DNA of 64,000 nt from Cynocephalus volans (lineage: Eukaryota; Chordata; Mammalia; Dermoptera; Cynocephalidae). The position numbers and the translations under genes were made by a program. Location of the stretch: positions 27,383,864 through 27,447,863 of the forward strand of contig NC_084465.1 in the NCBI RefSeq assembly GCF_027409185.1. Direction: 5' to 3'. The stretch's first letter is position 1. Every line of letters begins with the position of its first letter. This document shows, in pieces, positions 52,060 to 64,000 of this stretch. The notes under the pieces are model-generated. The model did not search any database and had not been told where the DNA came from. It was given only the letters and a program-made list of their open reading frames with translations.

Positions 52060-52310
52060 GACAGCATTAGCCAGTACAGTAGCCACTAGCCACATGTCAC
52101 CACTAAGCACTGGAAATGTGGTTAGTGTGAAGTAAGATGTGGCATATAAGTGTTACACTATGTTTCAAAAGAATGGTACTTTGTATGTATTGGATTAAGT
52201 AAAATATATTATTAAAATTAATTTCACCTGTTTTAAATTTTCATCTGAAGATTTAAAATTACATATGTGGCTTATATTATATTTCTATTGAATAGCACCA
52301 TGTTAGAGAC
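52060..52310 (+). repeat. hAT-like DNA transposon remnant (same family as 35.5 kb)
   Basis: CAGTAGCCACTAGCCACATG at the left and AAATTACATATGTGGCTTAT at the right, shared with 35510-35785. Confidence 0.55.
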
Positions 52311-54940
52311 ACAAAGTAAAGAACTAGAAAAGTTATCAAGTAGCTACCATCCTTATACAGTATATCACCAATGGTTTTTCATGAATTTCCATGAATTGTT
52401 CCAGTAATTTATAAGATTAATGGTGCAAGCTTGATTTTAATAACAATGATGAGCCTTAAGAATCAGTTTATTTTATCCACTCAAAAATTTCCTTGAAAGC
52501 TCTAAATTCTTACCACTCCCCCCTCCCTTCCCAATCACTTTTGGTAAAAATCGATTAGTTACAGAACACTTAAAAGTACATTGTTTCAGGGAAATTTAAG
52601 ATGTCTGGATTAAATTCAGCTTCTGAAGAATGTTAACACAGAATGATCCCACAGTTATTCTGGTTGACTAAAGACCCATTGCTCAATGTTAACAAGTGGG
52701 AGAAATGGGTGTGGTGATAAAATTCCAGTTCTCTGAGTTGTACATTCAGCAGAAAAGGCTTTTCTCCATAATGCAGTAAAAGCAAGATCTCATTGCCCAA
52801 GTGTCTACATCAATTGGGAATTGGGGGAAACAGCTGGATAGCAATTTAAATAAGGCCCAGGTTATGAAATCTAGGAATTAAAGTTATCTACCTGACATTC
52901 TTCACTTACAGACTTTAGCACAATTACCACCAATAGACTATCACATAAAAGTAATAATGTCAACTTTCATAATTTGATAAAAGTTATGACACCAACAAAC
53001 CATTTATTTAACGTTTCTCCAGCGATGGAGCAAATTTAGTTTATTAACCCATTCTAATTAAATTATTTTTGTGACTGAGGAAATACACTTACAATATAAC
53101 TGAGTATATAAATGTGCAAAATTTGGCTGAAGAAAAGCTCTGAGAATGACTGCAACTGTTACTTAGGCTTCATTAGTTCTATAACCAAAGTAACCCAGAA
53201 CAAACTTTAAAATTTTTTTGGCTACAGAATCAAAAACTTTTTTTGTAAGAAAAAAGTTCTAGAAATTCTGTGAGAAAAGTTTCCTTTTGGTTGAAACTTT
53301 AATACATAATTAATTGCCATATGAATGCTATGCAAAGTGTAGGACAAGAGCTTTAGTGTCTAGTTGTAATTTTGCTGTGCATGTGTAACATGCATAAGTC
53401 CTTGAGAATTCAGTAGTTATTTTAGGTTAACCTTCCTTCAGTGCCAAATGTCTATAAATAATTTTAAGATCCTAGATGATCCTATGATCACTCCAGCTGG
53501 AAGTGATCTGTACCTATTCCTCTAAACTTTTATAAAACTTGTTTGTACCACTCCATAATAATGATCATAGGCTACTTTAAGTCGTCGTCTTAGCTCCCCT
53601 ATAGAGTCTACATTTCTGGAAGAATTTCTACAGATCAGCCAATATAAATTATCTTCCCCTCTGTAGTCCAATACACTGTCTTGCACTTTTTAGGTACCAG
53701 TACATTTTACTGGATTAATTGGGTGGTACCTGGCAGCAATGTGGCAGCCCTGTTTGCCTGTGCTCGCCAAACCCTAATGCTTCTTACTGGATCTGGCTGT
53801 CAGCCAGCAAGAGGCAAAAGTGCTATTTCAGCTGTCTTAACTCTAATACATAAATTACAGCATCAGCAACATCCATATTCAAGAGTTCGTAGAGGATTTT
53901 GAGCCTTATGGCCTAGCAAGCATTTCCAATGGCTATCCCTGGCCACCTCTGTCCTTCTAACATCCCTAGTACATCCATGTAACAGAAAAACTGTGTTAAT
54001 ACCAATGTACTGATCTCCTATACTGGTGCAATGTATATAAGGTGCTACTGATAAGTATCTCTTGTCACATTACTGGATGAATGGAAACAATGATTATATT
54101 GAGAATGGCGATGAGTTGATTTCAAAGCTATATGGAGTACCATCCATTCCAGCAGACTCAATATATTATTTTTGAGCTCATGGTTCTCCTAGTTATGATT
54201 CTAAAAAGAATCCTATTGGAGACCACTGAATCACTGTAAAACATCAGATTAGGCCTAGGCAAACTCATCCTCTCTGCACATATATACAATTTACAGGCTC
54301 TCCCTGGTCCCTCGTTTGGATTATACTACATATATTCTTCAGTGATGGCTATCGTTTGGTACTTGATTAACTACTGAATGAGGTCAAATATGTATCTGTC
54401 TTGGATCAAGGTCCATTCTATGGCAAGGAATAATTTATCAGAGACTCCAAGGTTCTCTACTTCCAACCTCAATAAACTATTAGAACAGAAAACATACTAG
54501 AAGTGAACCTTATTCCCAATTCATTAACACTGACTTTATGGTCTATGCCAGGAAGTGAATGCAATTCAATTCTCAAAGACACTATTCTGGGACTTTATAC
54601 ACTTAGGAATTCAGATCAAAGGCCCAAAAGTTTTAGCAGGAGACCCAGGGAGCTTTTGCCTTGATGCTGTCGAAAATGCAAACCTCTCCACTTATACTCT
54701 TAATCATGGCAGCTGTAGGGAATTAAGTTTGCTTCTGAACACAGCATGCCAAAAATCAGAAGGATCTAGAGCTAGAGGCAACAAAACAAGATTAAAAAAA
54801 ATTCCCTAATAAAAATTTAAAACCATTTTCCATCGCTGATTGAAGTATTTGGCCAAACATGGAAGCTCATTCGGCTTTTCTTTAAAATTACAGGTGTTTT
54901 TAAAGTATCACAGTGTCTTCATTCGCTTTTCCCCTTGTTT
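52311..54940. other. CALU intron 1, unassigned, with a 73-codon open frame
   Basis: An open frame at 53681-53902 and the less A/T-rich sequence to about 54800 do not match any gene or repeat I recognise. No splice signals or conserved motif support coding. Confidence 0.35.
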
Positions 54941-54949
54941 CTGCATCCT

Positions 54950-55870
54950 TTAAGTCAGCGAACACGACTTTCCTGGCAGATGTACCCTGCACTCGGGATG
55001 TGGCCCTGGGGCGGGGCTGGCACATACAGGCAGGCCGGTGAGGGAGCTCCAACTGCCCTCCGACCTTCAAGAGGCAAACAAAAGTGACCCTCTAGTCCGA
55101 CGACTCGGTGAGTGGCGGGGCCCAGGGACTGAGAACAAGGACGCATCAAGCCAGGCACAAAACAGTACCCAACAGGACGCAAAGCCAGGAGCCAGAGTTC
55201 GACCGGACCCAGCCCCCTCCCTAGAGCGCGCGGTCAAGAGAGCTGCGGCCTCTACCCAGGTTGCGCTCCAAGGGCCCGCGGATCACGAGCAGGCTCAGGC
55301 CCGGGACCCCAGCGCTAGCAGAGACACGGGCCCCGTACGAGGGAGGCCCATGCCGCGCTGGGAGCGAAGCCCGGAGGCAGCAAGAAAGCGAATGAAGATG
55401 AGGCGGCAGAGAAGGGGCTGAGCACCACACTACCTACCTTTGCTCGAAGCTCCCACAGCCCAGGCTACCGTGACCGCCGTTCACCCACCGGCTAAGCTCA
55501 CGCGCGCAGAACCACCCAACCGGAAGCGGCTCCGCGCCCCGCCCCCATCCGCCTAGCCGGACGCCTTCCGACCTATCACCGACACACCCGCCGCTGACGT
55601 ATGGCTTCCCCGGGCAGCCATTGGTCCCACAATCGCGTAGCCGGGATTGGCTGGAAAGCGCCACGTCCCCGCGAGCGCGCCGAGTTGCGTGGACCGGATT
55701 CCCGCCCAACTCTGGTCCCGGGGCCTGTGGAGATGGCCAGTCCCAGCCCCCTACTCCGGGCGGCGTGTGGGCGCGGCTGTGTGGCCGCCACGTCCCCATT
55801 CACTGCGCGTGACTCTGCCTCCACAGGGCTTCCTGGATTATCCCGCTAGTTATCTTCTTGTCCGCGAGCC
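54950..55870 (-). promoter_or_regulatory. CALU: CpG island and promoter of CALU
   Basis: GC-rich, CpG-dense region around the non-coding first exon. Upstream on the minus strand are two CCAAT boxes (plus-strand ATTGG at 55620-55624 and 55646-55650), GC boxes (CCCCGCCCCC near 55537-55547) and an ETS-type CCGGAAGCG at 55520-55528. TGACGT (55595-55600) and CCACGT (55661-55666) carry the ACGT core used by CREB/ATF6/XBP1 factors. There is no TATA box, fitting a broadly expressed gene. Confidence 0.8.
55438..55530 (-). other. CALU: CALU non-coding first exon (5' UTR)
   Basis: The donor AAAG/GTAGGTAG at 55438/55437 ends a GC-rich leader inside the CpG island. The next acceptor, at 45613, adds 11 untranslated bases before the ATG. 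The transcription start near 55530 is an estimate. Confidence 0.65.
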
Positions 55871-55979
55871 CCCGGGCAGCATTAATCCGACCGTATCAGT
55901 CACCGACTGTAGTGAACAATCCCGACTTCCTTCCCTTCAGCGCCGCCGCCCTGATATGGTGTCTACCGGAGGCTCTTCA

Positions 55980-56430
55980 CTCTTGGCTACACTGTGTCTT
56001 TCAGCTTCATCTCCCGCTCCTCCACCCCGCTCACATGCCTTGCGCCTGGGCCACCAACATCTGGGCGTTCCCTAACAGCCCGTCCTTTCACCTTCTAAAG
56101 GTCTTTGTTCATCCTGCGACGTCCTCCGCCTGGAATAAGTGCGCTTTCCTGATTCTCCGTCTTGTGAAAGCCTGTAGAAGTCCCGGTTCAGATTTAGCTC
56201 GAGAAGCCTTTCCCGACTCCACCGAACATCATAATTCTTCCCTTATTTGCCTTTATAGCGCTTCTTTGTAGTTTCAGTACACTGCCGAATTTTGCTTTAA
56301 AACACTGCTTATCCATCTGTCCTCCTCTAGACTGAGCAACAGGGTAGGGATCTGCCTGTTCATTTTTGTATCTGCCCCTCTGAGCTTACTGCCCAAGTCA
56401 GAATAAGTACGTATTCAATAATTGATGGAT
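55980..56430 (+). repeat. L2 LINE 3' fragment
   Basis: CTCCGCCTGGAATAAGTGCG, a GAAGCCTTTCCCGACTCC phrase, and CTAGACTGAGCAACAGGGTA follow the L2 3' order. Confidence 0.65.
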
Positions 56431-56559
56431 CTTGGACGTGACCTGCGCCATTGTGCACACAATAAGCACAAAATAGCGCTGGCCTTGTCTTCCGCTCCAG
56501 CACCAAGCCCCTGCTCCCTTCCCTTTAGGAGAAGTCTCATGACTTAAACAGAAACCCTT

Positions 56560-56790
56560 TTGCTTCGCAGTTCTTCACCCTGGTGGCATAGTTTCCACAT
56601 TAGCATAATGCCCCTCCTTGATGATATCAGCCCGCCCCTGGCCCTCTATATAAGCTCTACCACCCCCACACCTGGTGCTGTCTTCCTTTTTGAGGGCAGC
56701 CCTGGGCTGCCCCCAACTTTGAGCACAGCTGGCAGATTCTTTTCCTTTAATAAAGTTTGATCGGTACCCGGCCTCTCGGCTCACTTTCTT
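56560..56790 (+). mobile_element. LTR-like element, 3' part
   Basis: TATA box CTATATAAGC (56646-56655) and AATAAAG (56747-56753), about 100 bases apart, followed by a TCTCGGCTCACTTTCTTTCA end. This is the promoter/poly(A) layout of a retroviral LTR. The left end and family are not resolved. Confidence 0.55.
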
Positions 56791-57073
56791 TCAATAATGT
56801 TAAGTGAACTGAATGGGTGGAACCCATTGCATGTCCCTAGTTTAAGAGGAATACAGGAAATTATTCAGTTTTTCATTTTCATGTGATGAATTTAAAACAA
56901 GTATTAAATGAAGGCTACTATATTTTCAATACAGTTGGAATATAAACCTACTGAGTTTTTAGCACATAAAGCCTCTGTAGTTTAAAACACAGTTGACACA
57001 AGTAGTAAGCTCATGAAAGAGTTAAATACAAAGCAAACTAGTTTACCTTTAAGTGACAAAATGAAAGGTTGAT

Positions 57074-57221
57074 GGGCCGGCCCGTGGCTCACTCGGGAGA
57101 GTGTGGTGCTGATAACACCAAGGCCACGGGTTCGGATCCCATATAGGGATGGCCGGTTGCTCACTGGGTGAGCGTGGTGCTGACAACACCAAGTCAAGGG
57201 TTAAGATCCCCTTACCGGTCA

Positions 57222-57253
<32 letters not shown>
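57074..57253 (+). mobile_element. tRNA-Ile-derived SINE, dimer
   Basis: GGGCCGGCCCGTGGCTCACT, CCCATATAGGGATGGCCGG linker, right arm and a long poly(A). A perfect 16 bp target duplication, AAAATGAAAGGTTGAT, lies at 57058-57073 and 57254-57269. Confidence 0.96.
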
Positions 57254-57259
<6 letters not shown>

Positions 57260-57269
57260 AAAGGTTGAT

Positions 57270-58000
57270 AACTAATGCTTCAGGCATTCAGACAAAGGAG
57301 GGTCAGTGACCATCCTTGTAGCCAGAGAGGGCTCAGCAAGAGGAGTAACAGGAACAAGGGCAAGTGGGGGACAGAGTGGGAGGTAAATTCCCAGGCCAGA
57401 TCAGGGATGAGAGAGTCAAAGAGTCATGAAGGGAAAGCACAGCTGTTAAATTTCAATAGGTAAGGAAGGTTTTGATAATCTGAGGAACCTGAGCTGATGG
57501 CTGTGGAAATTGTGGGTCTTCCCTGGAAGTTTCTAAGCTTGTGCCTATGTGGGGGTTGGAATGAGATTGAAAGACAGAGGGTGAAAGGGAGGCACATCTT
57601 CTAGTAAGAATTAATTAAAGAACAAGTGCCTCAGGAGGTATTATTTCAAAAACTGTTTTGAAAATGCCTCCATGAAGTCAGGCACTTTGCTGGGTGCTGG
57701 TGAACCCATCATCAATAAGACATCATGCCTGCCTTTAAGGAACTATAGCCTAGTGGAAGAGTCCCCATCCTGGAAGTGTCCTAGTAAAGACTACACAGGT
57801 AGTGAGACTCTGCCAATGATGGGGTCCTCCCACCCTGAGATTCCCTGTGGATAAGGGCCTGGCCTAGCAAGGGAAATGGAAAAGAACCCTTATATATGAG
57901 AGACCTTTTAAAAGTGCAAATAAAAAGTCCTGGACTTAATGACCACTTGGTTGAAAGAAATGAAAAGGGAGCACTCAAAAATTAAGGTTTTTTTTAAAGG

Positions 58001-58038
<38 letters not shown>

Positions 58039-58480
58039 GGGAGACTGGGAGAATGAGATAGATGCATGGAAGATGAGGGAAAGAAGTTGAGTTTGAGACA
58101 TGTTAAGTCTAAGTGATGGCAGAACATCTACAAATGAAAGAGCTGATAGGCTGGAAAAGATACTTAGGAGAGGGGTCCTTGGCCAGGAAGCAGCTGATAA
58201 AGCCCTGAGGACAGATGAGCTTTCTGAGGAGAGAATAGCTGATTAGGCCTCATGGGAGTCCCAGGGTTAGAAAGTAGGTAAAAGAGGAAAAGGATTTGAG
58301 GGGTGACACATATAAGAAATGTCACCATCAGTTGCACCCAAGGCCATCCATCCCTGGATTCTGTCTCTGAGAGAAGCTCTGAGGGACTACTCATGGTAGG
58401 CATGATGGTATCGAGCAAAGAAAGGCTATGTTCTTCTCCAAGCATCCCAGCCCTGCTCACATGATGCTACTGAACATCCA
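57270..58480. other. Intergenic, mostly unassigned
   Basis: A short antisense L2 3' piece (GTCAGGCACTTTGCTGGGTG) is at 57678-57697. The rest is unassigned apart from the TTA microsatellite. Confidence 0.4.
58002..58038. repeat. (TTA)12 microsatellite
   Basis: About twelve perfect TTA units. Confidence 0.95.
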
Positions 58481-58489
58481 CTCCACAAA

Positions 58490-60480
58490 TGAAAGTACTG
58501 AGTGTTTCTGGTGTGCCAGACACTGGTCTAGTCTCTAGGGATACAGCAGTGAACAAAATGTGTCAAACTCGTGGTGTACATAGGGGTGGATGAGACAGCT
58601 CATAAACAAGATAAAAAAGCAAAATATGTAGAATGAGAGGTGCTGATAGGTGCTAAGGAGTAAGATAAGGTAGGGAAGGAAAGCAGGGAGTGTCGGGACT
58701 ATCAGGAATGGTGTTGCTGTCTTAGAAAGCATGGCCAGGGAAGGCTAATGAGAACGTAATGTGAGTAAACACCTGAAAATAGTGAAGAGCATTCCAGGAA
58801 AAGGGAACAGCAAGGGAAAGTCCATGAGCAGGGAGCATGTTTGGAGTGTTTGAGGAGCAGCTGAAGCCAGTGTGGCTGGAGTATAGCAGTGAGGAGAGTC
58901 GGGGACATGAGGTCAGAGAAGCAGTGGCAGGGATGGAGGCAGGGGTAGAGGGACACTGTGTAAGGCCTTTAGGCCATTGCAAGGACTTTAGCTTTTACTA
59001 AAGCTAAAATAAGATGGTGTGGAAGAGACTGGCTATTTACCAAACTGTTCCCTCTTCATTCTGTGATCCCAGCTAGACTACATTTTCCAACCTCCCTTGC
59101 GGTGTTGCTTACAACTGAGCTCTGACCAAAGGAAGGAGGGCAAAAATAATGGACACAACTTCCAGTCATGGCCATAGACACCTTCCATGTGCAATTCTCC
59201 AAGATCTTTCTCTCTCTGTGACAACCCTAGAAGCCATGTATTGCAGATGGTAGAGACACAAGGAGCCCAGGTTTCTGTTAAAGAGCCATTCACCAGGAAT
59301 ACCCTTTTTGGACTTTTTGTGAATGAGATGTAAAACTTCTATCAGTTATTTTATGCCTTTGATATATTGGGATTTATCTCTTACAGAGCTAGCATTACCC
59401 TAACTAATACATATGGGAAGCCACTGGAAGCTTTTGAACAGAGAAGTGACATTATCTAAGATTTTAAAAGGATCACATTAGATTGAAAGGGGTAAGTTAG
59501 AAACAGGGAGTGTATTAGGAGGCTTTTGCAACAATCCAGGTGAGTGATAATAATGGCTTTGTTCAGGGTGGAAGTGGTGAGAAGTATCAGATTTTGAATA
59601 TATTTTGAAAGCATGTATTTGTAAGAATTTCCTGATGGATTGGAACTGGGGTGGAGAGAAAGAGATGAATCAAGGATGACTCCAAGGCTTTGAGTAACTG
59701 GAAAAATGGAGCTGCCACTTACTAGGATGGAGAAGACTTTGGGGAGAGCAAGTTATGAGGGATAATATAAAGAGATTACTTTTGGACATGTTGAGGTGCC
59801 CACTAGACATTAAAATGGAGATGTTAAGTAAGCAGTTGGGTATGTTTCTCTGGAGTTCACAGTGGTCTGGACTAGAGATAGAAATTTGGGAGTAATTGGT
59901 ATGTATGTGGTATGAAAGCCATGTGTTTTGATTAGAAGAGACCCAGGGAGTGAGTTCTGGAAATTTCTAATATTTGGAGATGGTAGAGAGGTGTTGAGGA
60001 TGAACTGGCAAAGGAAGGGAGAAGAAAAGCCAATGAAAGAAGAGGAAATCCAGGAGAATGTCCTAGAAGACAAGTGAAGAAAGTTTTCCAAGGAGAAAGG
60101 AGTAACCATATATGTTGCATGCTGCTGACGGTGGTTGGCCACGGGCTTTAGCAGTGTGGGGATCTTTGACAGGTTTGGTGTGGTAGTGGATGCAAAAAGC
60201 TGACGGGAGGGGCTCAAGAGAGAAAGAGAGACAAGAAATTGGAAACCCTTTCAAGGAGTTTACTATAAAAGTAGGAGAAAAGTGGAACAGAGCAGGCAGA
60301 GGGGCCAAGAGAAGTTCTGTTTTATTTTGTTCTGTTTTCTAATGGAAGAAATGACAGTATGTTTAGGAGAAATACCAATGTATTTGTTGCTGATGGGAAG
60401 GATCTAGTAGTGAAGATCAAATCAATGACATAGGGAATGGAAGGGAGATTTGCTTGTGCAACCTCACTGGGTAGGTGAGA
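58490..60480 (-). repeat. Long L2 LINE, inverted
   Basis: Starts with the antisense L2 3' end (GTGTGCCAGACACTGGTCTA, then GGGATACAGCAGTGAACAAA). It continues leftward-to-rightward in order through CATTCCAGGAAAAGGGAACA, GGCTTTTGCAACAATCCAGG, CAAGGATGACTCCAAGG and GGACATGTTGAGGTGCCC. It is decayed, with no intact frame; a separate sequence (about 59020-59400) may interrupt it. Confidence 0.75.
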
Positions 60481-60798
60481 TGAGATGGGACTTGGCACAA
60501 AGGGGGGAAAGCTGGAGTGTGGATAGTTCTTCCATAGTAACAAGGAGAGAAGCCAGAATCTATCGGTCTGGTTCTAGGTTACTGGTAGATATGGTGGTGA
60601 GAGCTTGGAGTTCTCTTTCAATTGCTACTATATTGTCAGTGAAATGGAAAGCAGGGCGTGGGGTGGGGAAGAACTATCACAATTCCTTGAACTTGTTAAG
60701 ACAAGTGAACAGATATGATGTTGATGGGTGGGAGGGGGGAGAGAGGGAAGGGAGGAATGGGTAAAGGAACATGAAAGTCAACTACATTGTATATTTAA

Positions 60799-60799
<1 letters not shown>

Positions 60800-60833
<34 letters not shown>
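60800..60833. repeat. (AAT)11 microsatellite
   Basis: About eleven AAT units at an A-rich end resembling a retrotransposon tail. Confidence 0.95.
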
Positions 60834-60834
<1 letters not shown>

Positions 60835-61148
60835 GGTGTAAAATTCATTTTAAAAAAATGGAAAGCTGGATCCTCAGGAGGCACTGGGGGTTTGAAAGGT
60901 GTGAAATAACCATTCAGCAGAGTGAACAGACCAGGGGAATGTAGGAAGATTTCCAGGCAGCATGAAAGACACTCCTGAGCCTTGTGATGATGACTTTAAG
61001 GTGAGACTGGTGAGTATGTCATGTGGTTTTCTCCAGGCAATTTCAGCAGCATGGTGCAGGCATGGAGTTGATGGAGAGCTGGATTTAGCCAAGTGAACAG
61101 AAGAAAGTGAAAGAGACACAAAGTGTTGAGGGTACATGTAAGGGAGTG

Positions 61149-61168
61149 ATAATAATAATAATAATAAT
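61149..61168. repeat. Short (AAT)n microsatellite
   Basis: Six to seven AAT units. Confidence 0.9.
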
Positions 61169-61169
61169 G

Positions 61170-62780
61170 ATTGATCACGGAATCTAGGCTAAAAGGGAGG
61201 GAAATGAGGAAATGAGGAGAGAGAGGGATAGTGAAAACCTGGTAGGAGCAATAGATTGTAGGACTATTGGACTCAGAAATGATAGGAGGTGGTATATTGC
61301 TAGAGAGTGGTAAAAATGAGGTATGTGCAGTTATTAGTGACAAAATCAAGGGTAAAATCAGGGAGTCAGTGGCTGAGGAGGGTGAAGGACAGTACCATTA
61401 GAGGTCAGGAGTTCAGGGAACATCAACCAGGGTCTGGGAAGGATCATCTTTGTGGACACTGAAATCACCAAGAGTAAGGATATGACTCAACCTTGGAGTG
61501 ATAGTTATCCAAGAACTTATAGTTTAGCCCTTGACAACCATTTCAGTCTGAAAACCACCTCTGTGAAGTTTTAAAAAGACCCTCCCAGGATATCCTAAAT
61601 CAAAGTGAACATCCAAAAAACCTTTCCAATTGGAGATTGAGCAGCTTTTTTGAAAAACTCATAGTCATATTTTAATTGAATGTGAAATATTGTGCATTTT
61701 AAACAAAAAGGTCAGTCCATGGGCCATCTGACAGACACTCCTTAGTGCCTCTCTTAATCTCTAATTTGTGAACCTCTGATTTACTTATACGTTGAGCCTG
61801 CTTCTCCTCTCTCTGGAGTTGCTAATTTCATAAGTACTAGCAAGGTATGTCAGCATTTCAAGACGGTGTCATATGCAAAAGACATTGAGCCCATGTTTGT
61901 AGAGCTGAGGCAGTAGAAAACTTAGGAAGTTTGAACACAAAAGGAAATTCACCCTACCTTACACTCCTTGTCTTCCTCCCGTAGGAACCCTTCCTCAGCC
62001 TCCACCCAAACCTCTATCTGGAACACCAGGGCTGGGCTAGTAAGTCCAAGTCAGGGAACAGGCTAAGGAAGGAGGCACAGAGCTTGAAGCAGAGAGAAGG
62101 ACCAGCAGGAAAAACGGCAAAGAGGGAAACTGAAGTGATATGGCCCCTTGTACTTTTCCAGAGTGGTCTGAGCAGAGAAGAAAACACATTTCTGGTTTTG
62201 GTTTGTGGCTTTACTTTCAAGTTTTAAATTAGATAAATAGAAGCTTGGTGAGGCATCTCTTGGCGATGTATTTCTTCTCTTGTCCTCTTCATCTTTTCTC
62301 CCCAGTCTCTTCTGCTTCCTTCTGTTACCACTCCTCTGACTTCCTCCCACCACCTTCCTCCCCACCTGCATTTTACTCTCTTCCACCTCTCCTCTGGCCC
62401 TGCTTCCCTTTCGTTCCTTCCCTCCTTCTCTCTGTCCAGGCCATGCTGCGGTGGTGGAGTGAGGGTGGGGACACGAAGTTGTGCACAGCTATAGTAAGGA
62501 AAGTCTGTGTTGTCACAGTGAGATGATTCTGGTTTTCTCTTAGTTGCAGCTTTCTCCTCCCCTCCATCCAGATAGAATCCTTTGGAAGTCGAATGCTGCA
62601 GAGTGGCCTTGGCAAGGGCTGCATAGATTCTGCCCAGTGTGAAAGGAAAGCTCACATAGAACTTCCTGTGGATGCAGGAGAGAAAAGTGTTCAACAGGAT
62701 ATAAATTACTTGAAAAGTTCTTCTGTGGGCACCTAATTTTTAAAATTGTCAACTATTAAATAAGAGGTATCTTGTAAGTA
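61170..62780. other. Intergenic, unassigned
   Basis: No exon or clear repeat recognised. A pyrimidine-rich stretch at 62270-62450 makes long frames on both strands that look non-coding. Confidence 0.4.
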
Positions 62781-62787
62781 TTAATGG

Positions 62788-62793
62788 TTTATT
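62788..62793 (-). terminator. Candidate poly(A) signal for GARIN1B
   Basis: AATAAA on the minus strand about 500 bases after the candidate stop codon. Confidence 0.4.
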
Positions 62794-63288
62794 AATATTT
62801 TACTTTAGAAAACATAGACCACCCTTATTTTCTTTAGGAATCTGTCTCTGGTCAGACAAGGGCATATAGAAAGGACTTCACCAATGTTTGTTAAATGAAT
62901 GGACGTATGGATGGATGAGACTTGGAGAGGAAGAGAGAAGGGCTGGGACACTGGGAAAGTTTGATCCCTTCCCTAGCCCTCTTAGTCTGTCTCCTTCTCC
63001 CTCTCTGCACCCCAGCCCCAGCAGCAAGAAGGCATGCTGAGTGCTAGGGAAGGAAAAGGGGCAAGAGCACACAGGGATTCCCCAGAGGCTGCTCCTCACA
63101 CCTTCCACACAGCAAGGGTCTGGCTGCAGCGGCGCCATTCTAGTTTCTGTCCCTTCAGAGTCAGTTGCAGGAACTCTAGGGACATTGGAGGTGCCACACC
63201 TCAGGGTTTCACTCAGCCCAGTTGGAGGTAGAGAAGAACAGGGCAGGAAAAAGAGGTGGAGGTCGCTGTGGCCAGTCTGCCCCAATTC

Positions 63289-63865
<577 letters not shown>

Positions 63866-64000
63866 TACTACTATATCACGTGAGCAAGACAGTGCCAGTA
63901 AAAGGATCAGGAGATTCAGCAAGCTGAACCGGCAACGGCCTTGAAGCCAGAAAGCCTTAAGCCAGAGCCTGTTCTTGGTCAAAGGTTAAAAAAGGTCAAA

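Noticed and set aside
62224-62694. 156-codon minus-strand open frame
   Set aside because: Simple purine-rich composition, no splice or domain support, and it falls downstream of the candidate GARIN1B poly(A) signal.
62878-63285. 135-codon minus-strand open frame next to the candidate GARIN1B exon
   Set aside because: It begins after that exon's stop codon and lies in the presumed 3' UTR; no conserved feature seen.

Overview
The window is mammalian nuclear DNA: spliced genes with GT/AG introns, CpG-island promoters and dense interspersed repeats. Conserved synteny matches human 7q32.1 read in reverse: CCDC136 (5' part, minus strand), OPN1SW (complete, plus strand), CALU (complete, minus strand), and at the right edge what looks like the last coding exon of GARIN1B/FAM71F1 (minus strand). 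At least 13 young SINE insertion loci are derived from a tRNA-Ile-like sequence, as monomers or head-to-tail dimers, many with clear target-site duplications. This is the signature of the CYN-SINEs of colugos (Dermoptera), so the source is most likely a flying lemur (Galeopterus or Cynocephalus). The species call is inferred from the repeats and is not proven.

Layout. 1-5.5 kb: first four coding exons of CCDC136 and an old L2 LINE in its fourth intron. 4.9-6.1 kb: CCDC136 CpG island. 6-21.6 kb: intergenic, with L1, L2, MIR and LTR remnants and an intact tRNA-Pro(AGG) gene at 11.4 kb. 21.7-23.9 kb: five-exon OPN1SW, uninterrupted, encoding a 349-residue short-wave cone opsin. 24-25 kb: tail-to-tail junction with CALU. 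25.1-55.5 kb: CALU, with a long 3' UTR, coding exons at 27-46 kb including a mutually exclusive exon pair, and a 9.8 kb first intron. The CALU introns hold most of the SINEs and several solo LTRs of one related family. 55-55.9 kb: CALU CpG island. 56-62.8 kb: an L2 fragment, an LTR, a dimeric SINE and a long antisense L2. 63.3-63.6 kb: candidate GARIN1B terminal exon.

The genes are not a pathway. OPN1SW acts in cone photoreceptors. CALU is a calcium-binding protein of the endoplasmic reticulum. CCDC136 and GARIN1B are both linked to sperm acrosome formation, so the block places a cone gene and a housekeeping secretory gene between two testis genes.

Most notable points: the S-opsin carries tyrosine at the key tuning site 86 (rhodopsin numbering) but ancestral residues at the other main sites; a bare poly(A) insertion with a 16 bp target duplication at 44.8 kb; a SINE inserted within a SINE at 35 kb; a SINE ending in a poly(G) run at 29.6 kb; and an LTR family present four times in about 21 kb. 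I found no undescribed multi-gene system; the novelty here is in lineage-specific retroelements and opsin tuning.
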